Source of the DNA: Gnetum montanum
Taxonomy: Eukaryota > Streptophyta > Gnetopsida > Gnetales > Gnetaceae
Assembly: GCA_015680685.1 (NCBI GenBank)
Contig: MNCI01012686.1
Location: 601,119 to 665,118 of the forward strand
Direction: 5' to 3'
Length of the DNA stretch: 64,000 bases
A program made the translations under genes and the position numbers. Under the pieces are notes generated by a model. That model did no database searches. It saw nothing but the letters and a program-made list of their open reading frames with translations, and was not told the origin of the DNA. Shown here in pieces: positions 10,731 to 21,885 of the stretch. Each line of letters starts with the position of its first letter. The first letter of the stretch is position 1.

Positions 10731-11384
10731 AGAACAATAAGAAATCCATGAAAACACACATGCACCCAAGTAAGTAGAAAAACATAAAGAATATCGAATC
10801 CCTTTGAAATCACACCCTATTCAAACCTTTGAATCCTTTCCAAATCTGGAAACTACCAAAGTCACAAATTTGTTATAGTTTTATTAATGAAAAAGGGACT
10901 TCACATTTCTAGAATAAGAAAAACCATAGAGTTTGTGGATGGATGGATGTTGTGGACTCACTACCTATTGCATGAAAAAGAAACCATGTTTTAATTATCC
11001 ATATCCTAATTATTCGTAACAAAATTCAAAGCTAGAATCTAGACACCAATAATCAAATAATAAAATAGTACATACCATCATCAAGCAATGAATTACCACT
11101 ATGCCTAGCAATTATTAACAAAGAGTTAGAAAATCACACCAGAATAAAAGAAAATATCAAAGAATGTGTAAAATATTTAAGAAATAGAAAATGTACTAAT
11201 GATGTTGTAAAACAAAAATTTTGAAAAATTAATAATGTAAAAAATAAAAAGTCTAAAATAAAGAACGTGAAACAAAAAGTTGTAAAACAAAAATGTGTAA
11301 AACCAAAAACATGTAAAACAAAAAGGGTGAAAAACTAAGGAGCCACTTATATAGTTAGCATGGATGCCTATCTCCCCCATGACT
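10731..11384 (-). other. A 3' spacer with internal purine tract
   Basis: Non-coding spacer after pol. The tract AGTCATGGGGGAGATAGG (minus strand) lies at about 11368-11384. Downstream are repeated TTTTGTTTTACA-type runs (11180-11330) and a block near 10790-10960 with (CCAT)n and GGTGTGATTTCAAAGGGATT. The same order of blocks follows gag in D (46690-47100) and F (59840-60290), so it belongs to the family. Confidence 0.6.
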
Positions 11385-11639
11385 AAGTTGAAAGGAGGAG
11401 ATTTGAAATATTGAGTATGGTTGTCCATCCAATGAGGCATTTGTTGTATTAGCTAGCTTATGCTCATGGAAAGGTTTGACGGGTTATATGTTGACTAGCT
11501 ATTTCTTATCTAGGCTCTCAAGTTTGTAGATCATCATGGCCCCAAAAGGAAAAGTTTCATAAATTATATAAGGTCATTTCCACAACATTTGGAACTTAGT
11601 TCATTGAGGTACATGCATGGAATTCTAGTAGAGGACCTT

Positions 11640-12660
11640 ATCTCCCAATTGAAATTTTATTTTTCTAATTTTAAGGTCATGTCACTTTTTGTTGAATGCA
11701 TTGTGCAACTCGTTAGATGATAGGGCCACCAATTGATTTTTGTCTAGCAAGTTGAGATTCATTAATCTTTCTTTTTGTGCCAAACTCAAGTCAAAGTCAA
11801 TGTCATAAGTTGTTGAAAGTGTATGGATCTCGGATTGAATAAGAAGTATTGGTAATTTTTTATACACAAGTTCATAGGAAGTGTAGCCTATAGGAAGTTT
11901 CCATGTTGAGCAGTAGGCCCAAAGGGCATCATTGAGTTTCATGCTCTAGTCTTTCCTATATTTTTTGATAATTCTTATTAGAATCCTTGTGATTTCCCTA
12001 TTGGTAACCTCAGCTTGATCATTGGCTTGGGGATGGTAGGGTGTTATGAGTTTATGTTCAAACTCTAAGTATTACATGAGCTTTTGAAAGGTAATGCCTA
12101 TAAAGTGAGTTTCATTATCAAAAACTAATGCATGTGGCATACCAAACCTATTTACAACATTTTGTTGTACAAACCGAGTAGTAGTAGAAGATGTATCATT
12201 GGTGATAGGTACTACTTTTACTCATTTTGTACAATAGTCAACAATGACTATGATGTACACCTTTCCATTTAACATGGGTGTGATGGAACCATGAAATCAA
12301 TGCCCCATATGTCAAAGAGTTTTATTGGTTGAATCCATTGTTGAGGTCCTTCCATTCAAATAGTCATTCCACCATCTTGTTGGTAACATTTGCAAGAGTG
12401 AACATATTGATGAGCATCTTTAAAAATTATTGGTCAATAGTACTTGCCATTAGGATTTTAATGGTCGTGCATCTTCCACCATAGTGGCCCCCACAAGGAC
12501 CTTCATGAGCATATTAGAGAATGTGCAATTGATTAGCATCAGGGACATACCATCGAACCAAACCATCAATGCACACCTTGTAGAGACGTCCATTGATCTC
12601 CATGAAGCATTTCACCTAGTGAAGAAACTATTGTTTCTTTCAGTGGTCTAACCCTTGTGG
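11640..12660 (-). pseudogene. A integrase
   Basis: Minus strand from the zinc-binding part (AHEGPCGGHYGG, about 12500) through the core: IVDYCTK, VFDNETHF and QANDQAEVTNREI give the three acidic residues. A stop follows in the GITFQKLM segment. The end reads LNDALWAYCSTWKLPIGYTS, then DFDLSLAQKERLMNLN, typical of Athila/Tat integrase C-termini. Frame broken by several stops. Confidence 0.8.
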
Positions 12661-13260
12661 CATCTCCTAGGTGAGAAGATAGGTGAGAATGCCATCATAC
12701 CATTTGGGTTTAGTGGGTAATTATTTAGTTATAACCCTAGAAAAGAGGAGTTCATCAGGAAACATATTAGATAGTGGGTTCTTCTCCTCTTTATTGTTCC
12801 ATCTCAATCAAGACAAGTGATTGGAAACCACATTCTCAGTGCCCTTTCAATCTACAATTGTAAGATCAAATTCTTGTAAGATCACCAGCCATCATATGAC
12901 ATGGGGGCTCATTGTTGGCTTGTTCATTAGGAAGCAGATGGCACTATGATCCTTGTGTATGAACACTTTGTATTCAAGCACATAATGCTTGAACTTCTCT
13001 AAAGCAAACACCACTATCATCAATTCTTTCTCTGTGGTGATGTAGTTTAATTATGCACCCACAATGCTTTAGCTAGCATAATGGATGTAATATGGACATT
13101 TCTTGTCATCCATTTGCATAAGCACAACTCCCGAGGCATAATTTGATGCATTTTTCATAACATGAAATGGTCTAGACTAAATGGGTGCTTGTAGGATTGG
13201 AGTTTCTACAAGTTTCTCTTTTAGTTGTTGGAATGCTTATTCACATTCCACAGTCCAAAC
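12661..13260 (-). pseudogene. A Ty3-type RNase H
   Basis: Minus strand reading NASNYASGVVLMQMDDKKCP, then LNYITTEKELMIVVFALEKF and HYVLEYKVFIHKDHSAI. This is the usual RNase H after RT. The TDAS Asp is Asn here (KNASNY), as seen also in T1, and stops interrupt it. B has the Asp (TDASNYALGV). Confidence 0.75.
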
Positions 13261-14130
13261 AAATGGAGCATTTTTCTTTGTTAGCTCCACCAACAGTTTT
13301 GTGATCTTAGAGAAATTCTCTATGAATCGCTAGTAGTAGCCAATATGTCCAAGGAATGACTGAACATCTTTGATAGTTTTTGGTTGGCAGTTTATTCCTA
13401 GGATGACCCTTTTTTTTGGGGGTCAACCCCAATTCCTGCTTATGATATTCTATGATGCAATATAATGACTTCTTGGACCATCAGGTGATTCTTTTGCTAG
13501 TTGAGCCTGAGGTTTATCTCAGCACATTGTTTTAGTACTTGTTCAAGGTAGTCTAAGGCTTGCTCAAATGTAGCTCCATAAGTGGAGAAGTTATCCTTGA
13601 AGACTCCCACACCACTACTGATCTGCTATTGAAAAATTCTTAGGACTAGATGTTGAAAGGTAGTAGAGACATTACATAGACCAAAAGGCATCTTGCGATA
13701 TGCAAAAGTTCCCGAGGGACTTGTGAATGTTGTTTTGTCTTGGTCCTTTGACACAATTTGGATTTGGTTATAGCTACTATAACCATCTAGAAAACCATAG
13801 TAGCAATTCTAATATATTGTATCTAACACATGATCAACGAATGACAACAAAAAGTGGTTCTTAAATGTTGCCATATTTAGTAGCCAAAAATCAACGCAAA
13901 CCCACCACTTGCCACCTTTCTGAGGTACAATAAAGAGTGGGCTAATCCACTCACTATCCACAATGGGATAAATGAATCCCACCTTGAGGAGTTATCTAAT
14001 TTCCTCCTTGATGATCTACTTTAGTTTGGGGTTCAATCGCCTTTATGACTATCTCTTTGGCTTCACGGTCAAGTCAGTGTAGATGCGATGCTAGCATATC
14101 CTAGGATCAATTTTTGTTAGTTTAGGATAT
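13261..14130 (-). pseudogene. A reverse transcriptase
   Basis: Minus strand reading VPQKGGKWWVCVDFWLLNMA, FLDGYSSYNQIQI and MPFGLCNVSTTFQHLVL. At the catalytic site the sequence is VFKDNFSTYG where B has VFMDDFSTYG, so the second Asp is Asn. Frame shifts and stops follow. The Athila-like FMDDFS form is clear from B. Confidence 0.8.
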
Positions 14131-14450
14131 GACCAAGCAAAGGTTGCTAACTATTTTTCAACTACATTTCACAACATATTTTTCTGTTTTGGAGCAAGAT
14201 CTGCATTAATTATGATTGGATTTCCATTTTTTAAGAACACATATTCCATTATGGCTAATAGAGTTTTTAGTTCAAGGGGATCTTTCTTAAAATTTTTAGG
14301 AATTTCCAACTCTTCCCAATAGGTGTCATCATTTGCACCATTAGAGAGTTGGTGATGAACTTGATCTAGTTCATTCATGCTTGTCACATATGTGCATGTC
14401 AAGCTCTCAGTTGGTTCCATGCAAAGTGTGCTACTCTCAGAATCAACAAT
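14131..14450 (-). pseudogene. A linker between protease and RT
   Basis: Stop-free minus-strand frame 14420 to 14169 beginning MEPTESLTCTYVTSMNELDQ and containing YWEELEIPKNF. B has the same protein piece at 20404-20546 (MEPIESLTCAYVESMDKIEQ). Function unknown; it lies where Athila-like elements have a long linker before RT. Confidence 0.65.
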
Positions 14451-15060
14451 CAGCCACTGGGTGCCCTCCTATTTTATGGCTATTGCATACAGACACCTTT
14501 GAATTTCTACTTCTAGTGCACACTACTTGCATGCAAAGATGGATGCTTGTTTCACTATCCAAAGTTTTTGCACATAACTGCACCCCATATCATTGTACAT
14601 AATGCATGGAACTCACTTCTTCTCGATCTTCCCAAATACATTTTCTTTAGATATTTCCAAGGAAATATCTCTTATGCCAATTCTTACATCAAAAATATCT
14701 AGCCATGTCCTTTCCATGATGATTGGGAAGTCCTCTTTGTAGTTCTCATCTTGATCACTAGGAAATTAGTAGGGTAAGATCACCCATAAATAGTGGTCAC
14801 AATGTCTTCTACTAGTTCCAATGGAACAGTGATGAACTAGTCTGCCAATTCTAATATGATATTGCTCTTCTTGAGAAGAGGTACATTCCATGCAGTATAC
14901 ATCTCATGAGAAATTAGGTTAACACAGGAACTTGAGTTAAGAAGAACTTTGGATGGTTCATTCCTAGCAATTTTCAAATAAATAAGAGGACTTCCAAGAT
15001 CTGCTAACTTCCTAGAAGGTTTCCAGCACAAATCCAATTAGATACAACATGAGTAAGCAT
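14451..15060 (-). pseudogene. A protease region with Asp to Asn change at the active site
   Basis: Minus strand reading PLIYLKIARNEPSKVLLNSS, followed by SCVNLISHEMY. A retropepsin should have D-(S/T)-G at this site. Here it is N-S-S, with the Asn codon AAC at 14936-14938. B has the same Asn. The C-terminal half (14451-14800) is broken. Confidence 0.65.
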
Positions 15061-16219
15061 CATATAATGGATCCTAGATGATGTTTGGTTTGAAGAAAAC
15101 TTGAAGGAATTTGATACAGAGGAAGATGGAGGAATAGTATTGTCAACTGTAGGTGTATTTGAGGACTTAGGTGGCCTGCATGGTTAAAAGAAATATCTTT
15201 CCTTTAATTGAGTATTCAAACCACTTGGTTGATAAATTGGTTATAGATTAATCACCTTGGTAGCATTATGTTGTTGTAGTTGAGCTGGGAGTTCACCCTG
15301 TATAGTTGGAGTAGGTGGTAGCTATGCGAATGGAGGAGGAAGATGTGTAGGGACAAGAGGAGGATAAGGGTAAGAGGTGGTATTCCTTCTTGCATGTGGA
15401 GAATGAGTTTGATAATAATCATAAGGATGGTAGTGAGATTTGAAAGTAGAAACATGACTAGAGGAGTACCCATATGGATCAGGTTATCTATAAGGGTATT
15501 GCTACCTTGGTGGTTCTAGTACCCATGACTATGATTGCTGTCAGTACCCATGATTGTGGTTGCTATCATTGTTGATATTGCCCATATGGTTGTGGTGGAG
15601 TTCCACTTGGATAATACTATTGTTGTTAGTGAAATTGCCTAGAATTACCTTGAGGATAAGGTAATCTTCTGAGTGTTTTCCTTTGTGCTAGTCATGGATT
15701 CAAGGCATACACCCTAGATTCCTATAAGTGTGACAAAATAGGATAACATCCTTTATGATATTCATAATGATAGACATCACATCCATCATCATTATCTGAT
15801 TTTCTTCTTGCAACTTCCTCTATTGTAGCAATCTTGCCCTTACCTCTTTGATAAGCACATTCAACTTTCTTGCACCTCTTGCACTCACAATCATTACCTT
15901 GTTCTTTGGACTCTTTAACAATTTTTAGGATAGCTTGAAATATTCTGTCCATGTAGTCCCATAACTGATCAACCTTGGCCATAATTTTGGATTGAAATTT
16001 TTGGAGTGGTAAGGCTTTTCTATTCACTACCTCATGAAGTGTTGATTCCTTCTCACTATCACAAAATCAAACCTCCTTCTTGTGGATGGAAGGGATTGTG
16101 GTTATACTCCTCTGCACTTTCTTATTTTTTTAATTTGCCTTCCTCTTTAGCTAGCTACTTAATCAATCTTTAGATCTAATGAACACTTAATTTTGATAGT
16201 CATCCTTGGGCATAGATTC
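15061..16219 (-). pseudogene. A gag, C-terminal part
   Basis: Minus strand 16027-15722 is open: a basic, coiled-coil-like stretch (FQSKIMAKVDQLWDYMDRIF), a Cys-rich block (CECKRCKKVECAYQRGKGK) and the family marker DDGCDVYHYEYHKGCYPILS. Downstream is a Pro/Gln/Tyr/Asn-rich tail (15200-15600). The N-terminal part is missing because B begins at 16220. Confidence 0.7.
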
Positions 16220-17131
16220 TAATGAGTCATTGTTGGTTGGCTATGTCAACAAGGCCTTGTTGACAAGGCTTCGTCGATGCATTTCATCCTATGTCAACGA
16301 GGCCTTATTGACGCAGTGTCTATCTATCACCTATAAATATGCACCTACCAGCTACATTTATGGGGAATCTAGATTTTAGCAATAACAAAGCTCTTGCATT
16401 TTTTCCATTTAAAAGTTGGAATTTTTTACCTAAGTGCCTATAGCAGGAGTCATTGAGTGTATGGATCTTTATTCAAGCATTGTTGTACTTGAGCACGACC
16501 ATGTATGCAATAATAAAGATGAGCTTTTTGATAAACCTTGTAACACTTTGGATAGATTAGCTATTTTACTTATGCATTCAATGTTTTCAATTATTTATTA
16601 ATTGTTCTCAATTAATTCAAAAATATTTTCTAAGCAATTGAGTTAATGAGTTTATTAAGCTAGATAGATTAAATACATAAGTATGACTGCTTTGAGCATA
16701 ACACATATTTTCTTGGTAATCCTAGTAGTGTTATTGCTTAGTATGCCCAGTAATGAAGCGCTTGGTCACCCAACAATGGATATGTGGGTTTAAGACATGT
16801 ACAAAAAGTGGAAATAGATACTTATGTTAGGATTAGTTAAATGATTAGTTAATTGGTAATTTATATTAGTTAATTAAACTTCTTTTATCTACATTTCGAG
16901 CACCAAAAATATAAAATACAAAATGATAAAAATCATATGCCTCAGTTACACTTAACTATACCAACATACATCACAAGTGTAATTGGGAGGATAATAATTG
17001 ACCTTAAGGCTAGATTCACTTCCTAAAGGGCTAGTACACTAAAAATGATAAAGTTTACAAAATTTAATTAGATCGTGCATGAATGCTTGTGATTTGTATG
17101 GTTGGGCATAGGGGTACCTCACCACTCATCA
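16220..17131 (+). repeat. B 5' LTR
   Basis: Begins TAATGAGTCATTG where D's LTRs begin TGATGAGTCAT, and ends ACCACTCATCA. The last 100 bases are close to both D LTRs (GTATGGTTGGGCATAGGGGT). TATA box CCTATAAATATG is at 16330-16341. The middle carries AATAAAGATGAG at 16512-16523, a likely polyadenylation region shared with D and E (AATAAAGAT). Length 912 bp. Confidence 0.75.
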
Positions 17132-17132
17132 T

Positions 17133-17150
17133 TGGCACTGTTGTCAGGGA
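17133..17150 (+). other. B primer binding site, tRNA-Asp-like
   Basis: TGGCACTGTTGTCAGGGA follows the LTR end by one base. It matches the plant tRNA-Asp type site TGGCGCCGTTGCCGGGGA (from memory) at 14 of 18 positions, and all four differences are transitions. D has the same kind of site. Confidence 0.65.
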
Positions 17151-17291
17151 CTTTGTTTGTGGAACATGCAATATTTAGGTCTAAGTGGATACCACTAATA
17201 TCATTGTACAAACCTAAAAGTCAATAACATTCCCACTATACATAAATTATAAAAGCACACTGATAATTTCATTTTTTTTTTTTTTTACAAA

Positions 17292-19780
17292 ATGTCTTCT
17301 TCCTCTTATAAGCTTGAAGATACTAAACCACCAATCCCATAGGAATGCAAGGTGGCATACACACATCTATATGAGTTTGTGCTAAATTTCACCTTCATCC
17401 TACATCAAGATGAATAGATGCAATGGCGTGATATGGAGGGCAATGTCATTTTGCCCCCCGATAGATCTATGCCCGAAATGCTGTTTAAAACCCTTAAGAA
17501 ATTAGGCATAGTAGATCTTCACAAAGAGTATGTTGTGGATGGATATGACACTTGGAACTATTATCCCACTGAAACATAATGTAAGCGAGATAAATGTTAG
17601 GAGAAACTCCATGAAGCTACAAAGGGAAAACATTACACTAACCCTTTATTCCTACTAGATCAAGAGGACAATGAGGATTCTTCCTTGGAAGGGTCTCAAC
17701 ATGAAGATTCTCCACCCCCTACTAATGATGATGAGGGTGTGAACTTAACCCTGTGATTAGCTATTCATAATCTATATTCACTGAAGAGTGATAGCCAAGG
17801 TAGGGACTTGGGTGAACATCATAATAACAAGGGATCTAATGATGGTGATCGTAAAAAGTGTAAGAGTGGTGGTAGACACCGCAATGGCGGTGGTAGTTCA
17901 CCTTCCTCTTCATCTTCTTCATCCAATTCCAAAAATTCCTCTTCATTTGAAAATTCTCATGGAAGCCATCATTGAAAAAACCATGATGAAGGTCATGGAT
18001 GAAATAACAATAACCATGAAGGCCACCAAAATTGAAGGGGTGGCCAAAACCTTCATTAGCGTCATCAACACAGTGATGATGATAAACCTTTACTAGTGAC
18101 TCAAAGTATGCTTAACATTGCAGAGGTAGTAAGAATTCCAAATAGTCATATGAAGGATGGTCGGACCAAGTGCCTAAATATGAACAATATCCTAAGATTT
18201 TAGGGGGATACAATTCTAATCTGCAAATACATCTACAAGCTTTTCAAGATGCTTGTGCCTTATAGAACATTGAGAATAAGTGGTAGAAACTCAAGCTTTT
18301 TCCAAGGACACTCATTAAGACAGCTAAAAGTTGGTACTAGTCCTTAGAACCAGAATCTATCCGAAGATGGAGTACCATGTTAGAACTATTCAATGAAAAA
18401 TATCAAATGTACTCTATAGTGTCTAATCGGAGAGGGCAAATCCAAGGTTGTAAACAAGAAGAAAATGAACCCTTGGATGATGTCATGGGCTGATACTATT
18501 CACTCTTACATAGATGCCCTAGCCATGGTTACTCTCAAAGGAAACAACTTTGCCACATCATAGATGGGCTCAAGGCAGAAACAAAAAGAACCCTTGGGGT
18601 GTATGCCCAAGGGAGGTTGTTTGAAATGAGGGCTCACTAGATCCAAAGGCTAATTAAGCAAGTAGAAAAAGAAGAAGGTGACCTACAAAAAAGGAAGAAT
18701 GCTGAAGAGTATAATAGGGACCCATCCATCAAAAAATGAGAGGTCTGATTTTGTGATGATGAGGAGTCACCACTTGATGAAGTGATGAACAAAAAGATCT
18801 TGCCTATCCAAAAAATTTTTTTGACATTTCAACCAATGTTGACAAGTTATGGAACTCCTTGGATGGAAAGTTTCAAACCACTTTGAAGATTGCTAAAGAA
18901 TCCAAAGAGTAAAATAGTGATTATAAACATAAACAGTGAAAAGAAGTTGAATGTGCCTATCAAAGAGGTAAGGGCAAAGCTGCTACAGTAGAGGAAGTTG
19001 TGGAATCTAACTCTAATGATGAAACTAAATGTGACATCTATCAATATAAATATCCAAAGGGATGCTACCCTATGGTGTCACACTTACAAGAGTCTAGAGT
19101 GTATGCATTAAATCCTCACCTAGCATGTAGACAAGCTCCAAGACAATTGCCTTATCCTTAAGGAAATCCAAGGTAATTCCACCAATGGTAATAAGCTTAC
19201 TACCCAAGTGGAACTCCTTCACAACCTTATGAATAGTATCAAAAATGGTTCCAACCACAATCATGGGGGGAATGCCACCACCAAGGCAGTAGTACCCTTA
19301 TAGGTAGCCAGATCCATACAGGTACTATGTTCAACAACCTATCTCCCCTAGAAGTTTCATAAGTCATGCATCATTCTAGCATCACTATTATCCTTCAAAG
19401 TAGCACCGAACACATTCATCATCTACTTGAGGGGAAAACTTGTATTCGTATCCTTATCATCTTCCACATCCCTCTACACCTACACCTCCACCTTCAACTC
19501 AGTTACCTCATGTGCCATCAATGTAGGGGTGAAATTCCTTCATAGTTGTAGCAATGAAATGCTACAAGGGTTGTACACTCATAACTACTTTTTCAACCAA
19601 GTGGTCCAGATAATCGATCAAGAAAACAACCTTCCTTCTAGCCCAACAGTTCTCTCTAGCTCTCACAACCTACTCCAGTTGATTATCTTGCATCTCCAAT
19701 ACCCTCATCCTCTACATCAAATACCTTCAAGCATCCTTCAAATCAAGTGTTGCCTAGGATCCACACTATAATGCTAACTC
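17292..19780 (+). pseudogene. B gag pseudogene
   Basis: ATG 17292 opens MSSSSYKLEDTKPPIP before the first stop. Pieces of the family gag then appear in changing frames: a Ser-rich stretch near 17900-17950, NMNNIP and SWYxSLEPESIRRWSTM-like capsid sequence near 18180-18400, CAYQRGKGKAATVEEV near 18955, and the family marker KCDIYQYKYPKGCYPMVSHL near 19030-19090. The tail is Pro/Gln/Tyr-rich. D's gag (44226) aligns along the whole length. Too many shifts and stops to be translated. Confidence 0.75.
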
Positions 19781-19839
19781 ATGCTATTTCTGACTAGAAC
19801 AAGTCTAGAAACCTTCCTACAAAAAGATCTGATCTAGGA

Positions 19840-20210
19840 ACTCTACTCATCTTTCTACAAATTACTGAATAAGAGCCATGCAAGGCCCTTCTTAACTCTG
19901 GTTCTGGAATTAACCTCATCTCCCATGATATGTACAAAGCCTAGAACCTACAACCTCTTAAGAATATCAACATCCATTTAGAATTAGCAGATCAGTTGAT
20001 TATAGTTCCTTTGGGATTAGTAGAGGACATTGTGACCACAATTTGTGGGTGTTCCTATCCTACTAATTTTTTGGTAATCAAGGTGGACAACTGCAAAAGT
20101 GACTTCCCCATCATCATGGGAAGAGCTTGGTTAAGCACAGTCGATGTGCGAATGCGTATAAGGAACTTATCTCTTGAAATATCTAAGGAGAATGAGTTAA
20201 GAAAAATTAA
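19840..20210 (+). pseudogene. B protease region with Asp to Asn change
   Basis: ALLNSGSGINLISHDMYKA has Asn (AAC, 19894-19896) where the catalytic Asp should be; the rest of the motif is normal. Downstream IVPLGLVEDIVTTICGCSYP, FLVIKVDN and DFPIIMGRAWLSTVDV are the usual later parts of an Athila/Tat protease, open from 19996. A's protease has the same Asn. Confidence 0.75.
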
Positions 20211-20760
20211 GAAGAAGCATACACCATGCATTGCATACAGCGATAATATGTGCAATTGTGTGCAAAAGATTTCGTCAATCAAAGTACATACATTAAGGCA
20301 TGCAATCAGTATGCACAAGAAATTAATATTCAATGGTATCTGTACACATCAACCACAAAGAAAGAGGGCACCCAATGGCTGATAGTTGATTTAGATAGCA
20401 ACATGATATGCATGGAGCCAATTGAGAGCTTAACTTGTGCATATGTAGAAAGCATGGATAAAATTGAACAAGTCCATTTCCAACTCTCTAATGAATATGA
20501 TGATAACTATTGGGGAGAGTTGGAGATTCATGATTACTTCAAGTAGGAGCCATTAGAACTAAAAACTTTACTAGTTGGAATGGAGTATACATTTTTAAAG
20601 AATGGCAAACTAGTCATCATTAATGTCAAAATTTCTCTTGAACAAAAAGAAAAGTTTTTGAAAGTGGTGAATTAATGGTCAATAGCCTTTGCTTGGTTAT
20701 ATCCAAAGCTAATAGGAATCAATTCAAGGATATCCCAACACCACATCTACATTGACCCAG
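20211..20760 (+). pseudogene. B linker between protease and RT
   Basis: Two overlapping open pieces (to 20382 and 20250-20546). The second contains MEPIESLTCAYVESMDKIEQ and NYWGELEIHDYFK, matching A's linker. Next comes a frame with PKLIGINSRISQHHIYIDPA before RT. Confidence 0.6.
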
Positions 20761-21330
20761 CCATGAAGCCTAGAAGGTAGTTGTAGAGGTAGCTAAATCC
20801 CAAATTGAAACAAATTGTTAAGGAGGAGATAGAGCAAGTCCTCAAGGTAGGGTTTATCCATCCAGTCGTGGATATCAAGTGGGTTAGCCCACTCGTAATT
20901 GTACCAAAGAAGGATGGTAAATGGTGGGTCTGCATTGACTTTAGGTTGTTAAATATGGCAACATTTAAGGATCACTTTCCTTTTCCATTTGTGGATCAAG
21001 TACTAGATACCATATTCAGGCATTGTTATTATAGTTTCTTGAATGGTTATAGTGGCTATAACCAAATCCAAATTGCACCAAAAGACCAAGCCAAGATAAC
21101 ATTCGCAAGTCTCTGGGGAACTTTTGCATATTGTAAAATGTTGTTTAGCCTATGCAATGCCCTTGCAACATTTCAAAACTTGGTCCTTAGTATCTTTCAA
21201 CAATAGATCAATAATGGTGTTGAAGTCTTCATGGATGACTTCTCCACCTATGGAGCTACCTTTGAGTAAGCCTTGGACCAACTTGAGCAAGTACTAAAGA
21301 GATATGTTGAGAAAAACCTATGGCTCAACT
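20761..21330 (+). pseudogene. B reverse transcriptase
   Basis: Open from 20805 to 21206: VLKVGFIHPVVDIKWVSPLV, VPKKDGKWWVCIDFRLLNMA, FLNGYSGYNQIQIAPKDQAK and GTFAYCKMLFSLCNALATFQ. After one stop it continues into VEVFMDDFSTYG, with both catalytic Asp present. This FMDDFS form and the long linker before RT are Athila-like. A later segment reads NLWLNWQKSHLMVQEGIVLG. Confidence 0.85.
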
Positions 21331-21885
21331 GGCAAAAGAGCCATCTCATGGTCCAAGAAGGCATTGTGCTAGGGTACCAAATTTCACAAAAAGGGACTGA
21401 GGTAGACCCAAAAAAGATAAGGGTCATCCAAGGAATAACATGCTAACCAAAGACTGTTAAATATTTTCAGTCATTCCTTGGATACACTGGTTACTACTAG
21501 TGCTTTATCGAGAATTTCTCTAAGATTACAAAGCCATTGGTAGAACTTACAAAGAAAGATGCACCTTTCATTTGGACCAAGGAATGTGAAAATGCATTTC
21601 AACAATTAAAAGAGAAACTCATAGAAACACCAATCCTACAAGCACTAGATTAATCCAAACTATTCCATATCATGACAGATGCATCTAATTATGCTTTAGG
21701 AGTAGTACTCATGGAGATGGACAATAAGAAATGTCCATATTATATCCACTCTGTGAGTCGAAGCATTGTGGGAACATAGTTAAATTACACCACCACGAAG
21801 AAGGAATTAATGGTAGTGGTGTACACATTGAAAGGTTTAGACATTATGTGTTAGGTTATAAAGTTTAGACATGCGTAATAGACAA
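21331..21885 (+). pseudogene. B RNase H, cut by element C
   Basis: FIENFSKITKPLVELTKKDA (connection), then MTDASNYALGVVLMEMDNKK and LNYTTTKKELMVVVYTLK. After a frameshift HYVLGYKV is the last recognisable piece. At about 21885 the match ends and an unrelated sequence with C's LTR end follows. Confidence 0.75.

Larger units (their letters stand above)
10731..16219 (-). mobile_element. A: Athila-like Ty3/gypsy element, minus strand, cut at both ends
   Basis: On the minus strand the order is partial gag (16219 to 15160), protease, linker, RT, RNase H, integrase and a 3' spacer. The RT and integrase motifs resemble Athila (for example PIGYTSYELVYKKLP and DFDLSLAQKERLMNLN). Its gag, linker and spacer match B, D and F, so all four are one family. 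The right end is cut by the LTR of B at 16220 and the left end by the 3' LTR of T1 at 10730. No LTR of A is inside the window. Stops and substitutions at catalytic positions show it is old. Confidence 0.8.
16220..21885 (+). mobile_element. B: Athila-like element with 5' LTR, gag and partial pol
   Basis: 5' LTR 16220-17131, primer site, gag, protease, linker, RT and RNase H in order. RNase H stops matching at about 21885, where the LTR of C starts. No integrase or 3' LTR was found. It is the same family as A, D, E and F. It sits head to head with A, whose gag it interrupts. Many frameshifts and stops. Confidence 0.8.

Noticed and set aside
14381-14602. Plus-strand ORF over the linker of A
   Set aside because: Shadow of the minus-strand coding region.
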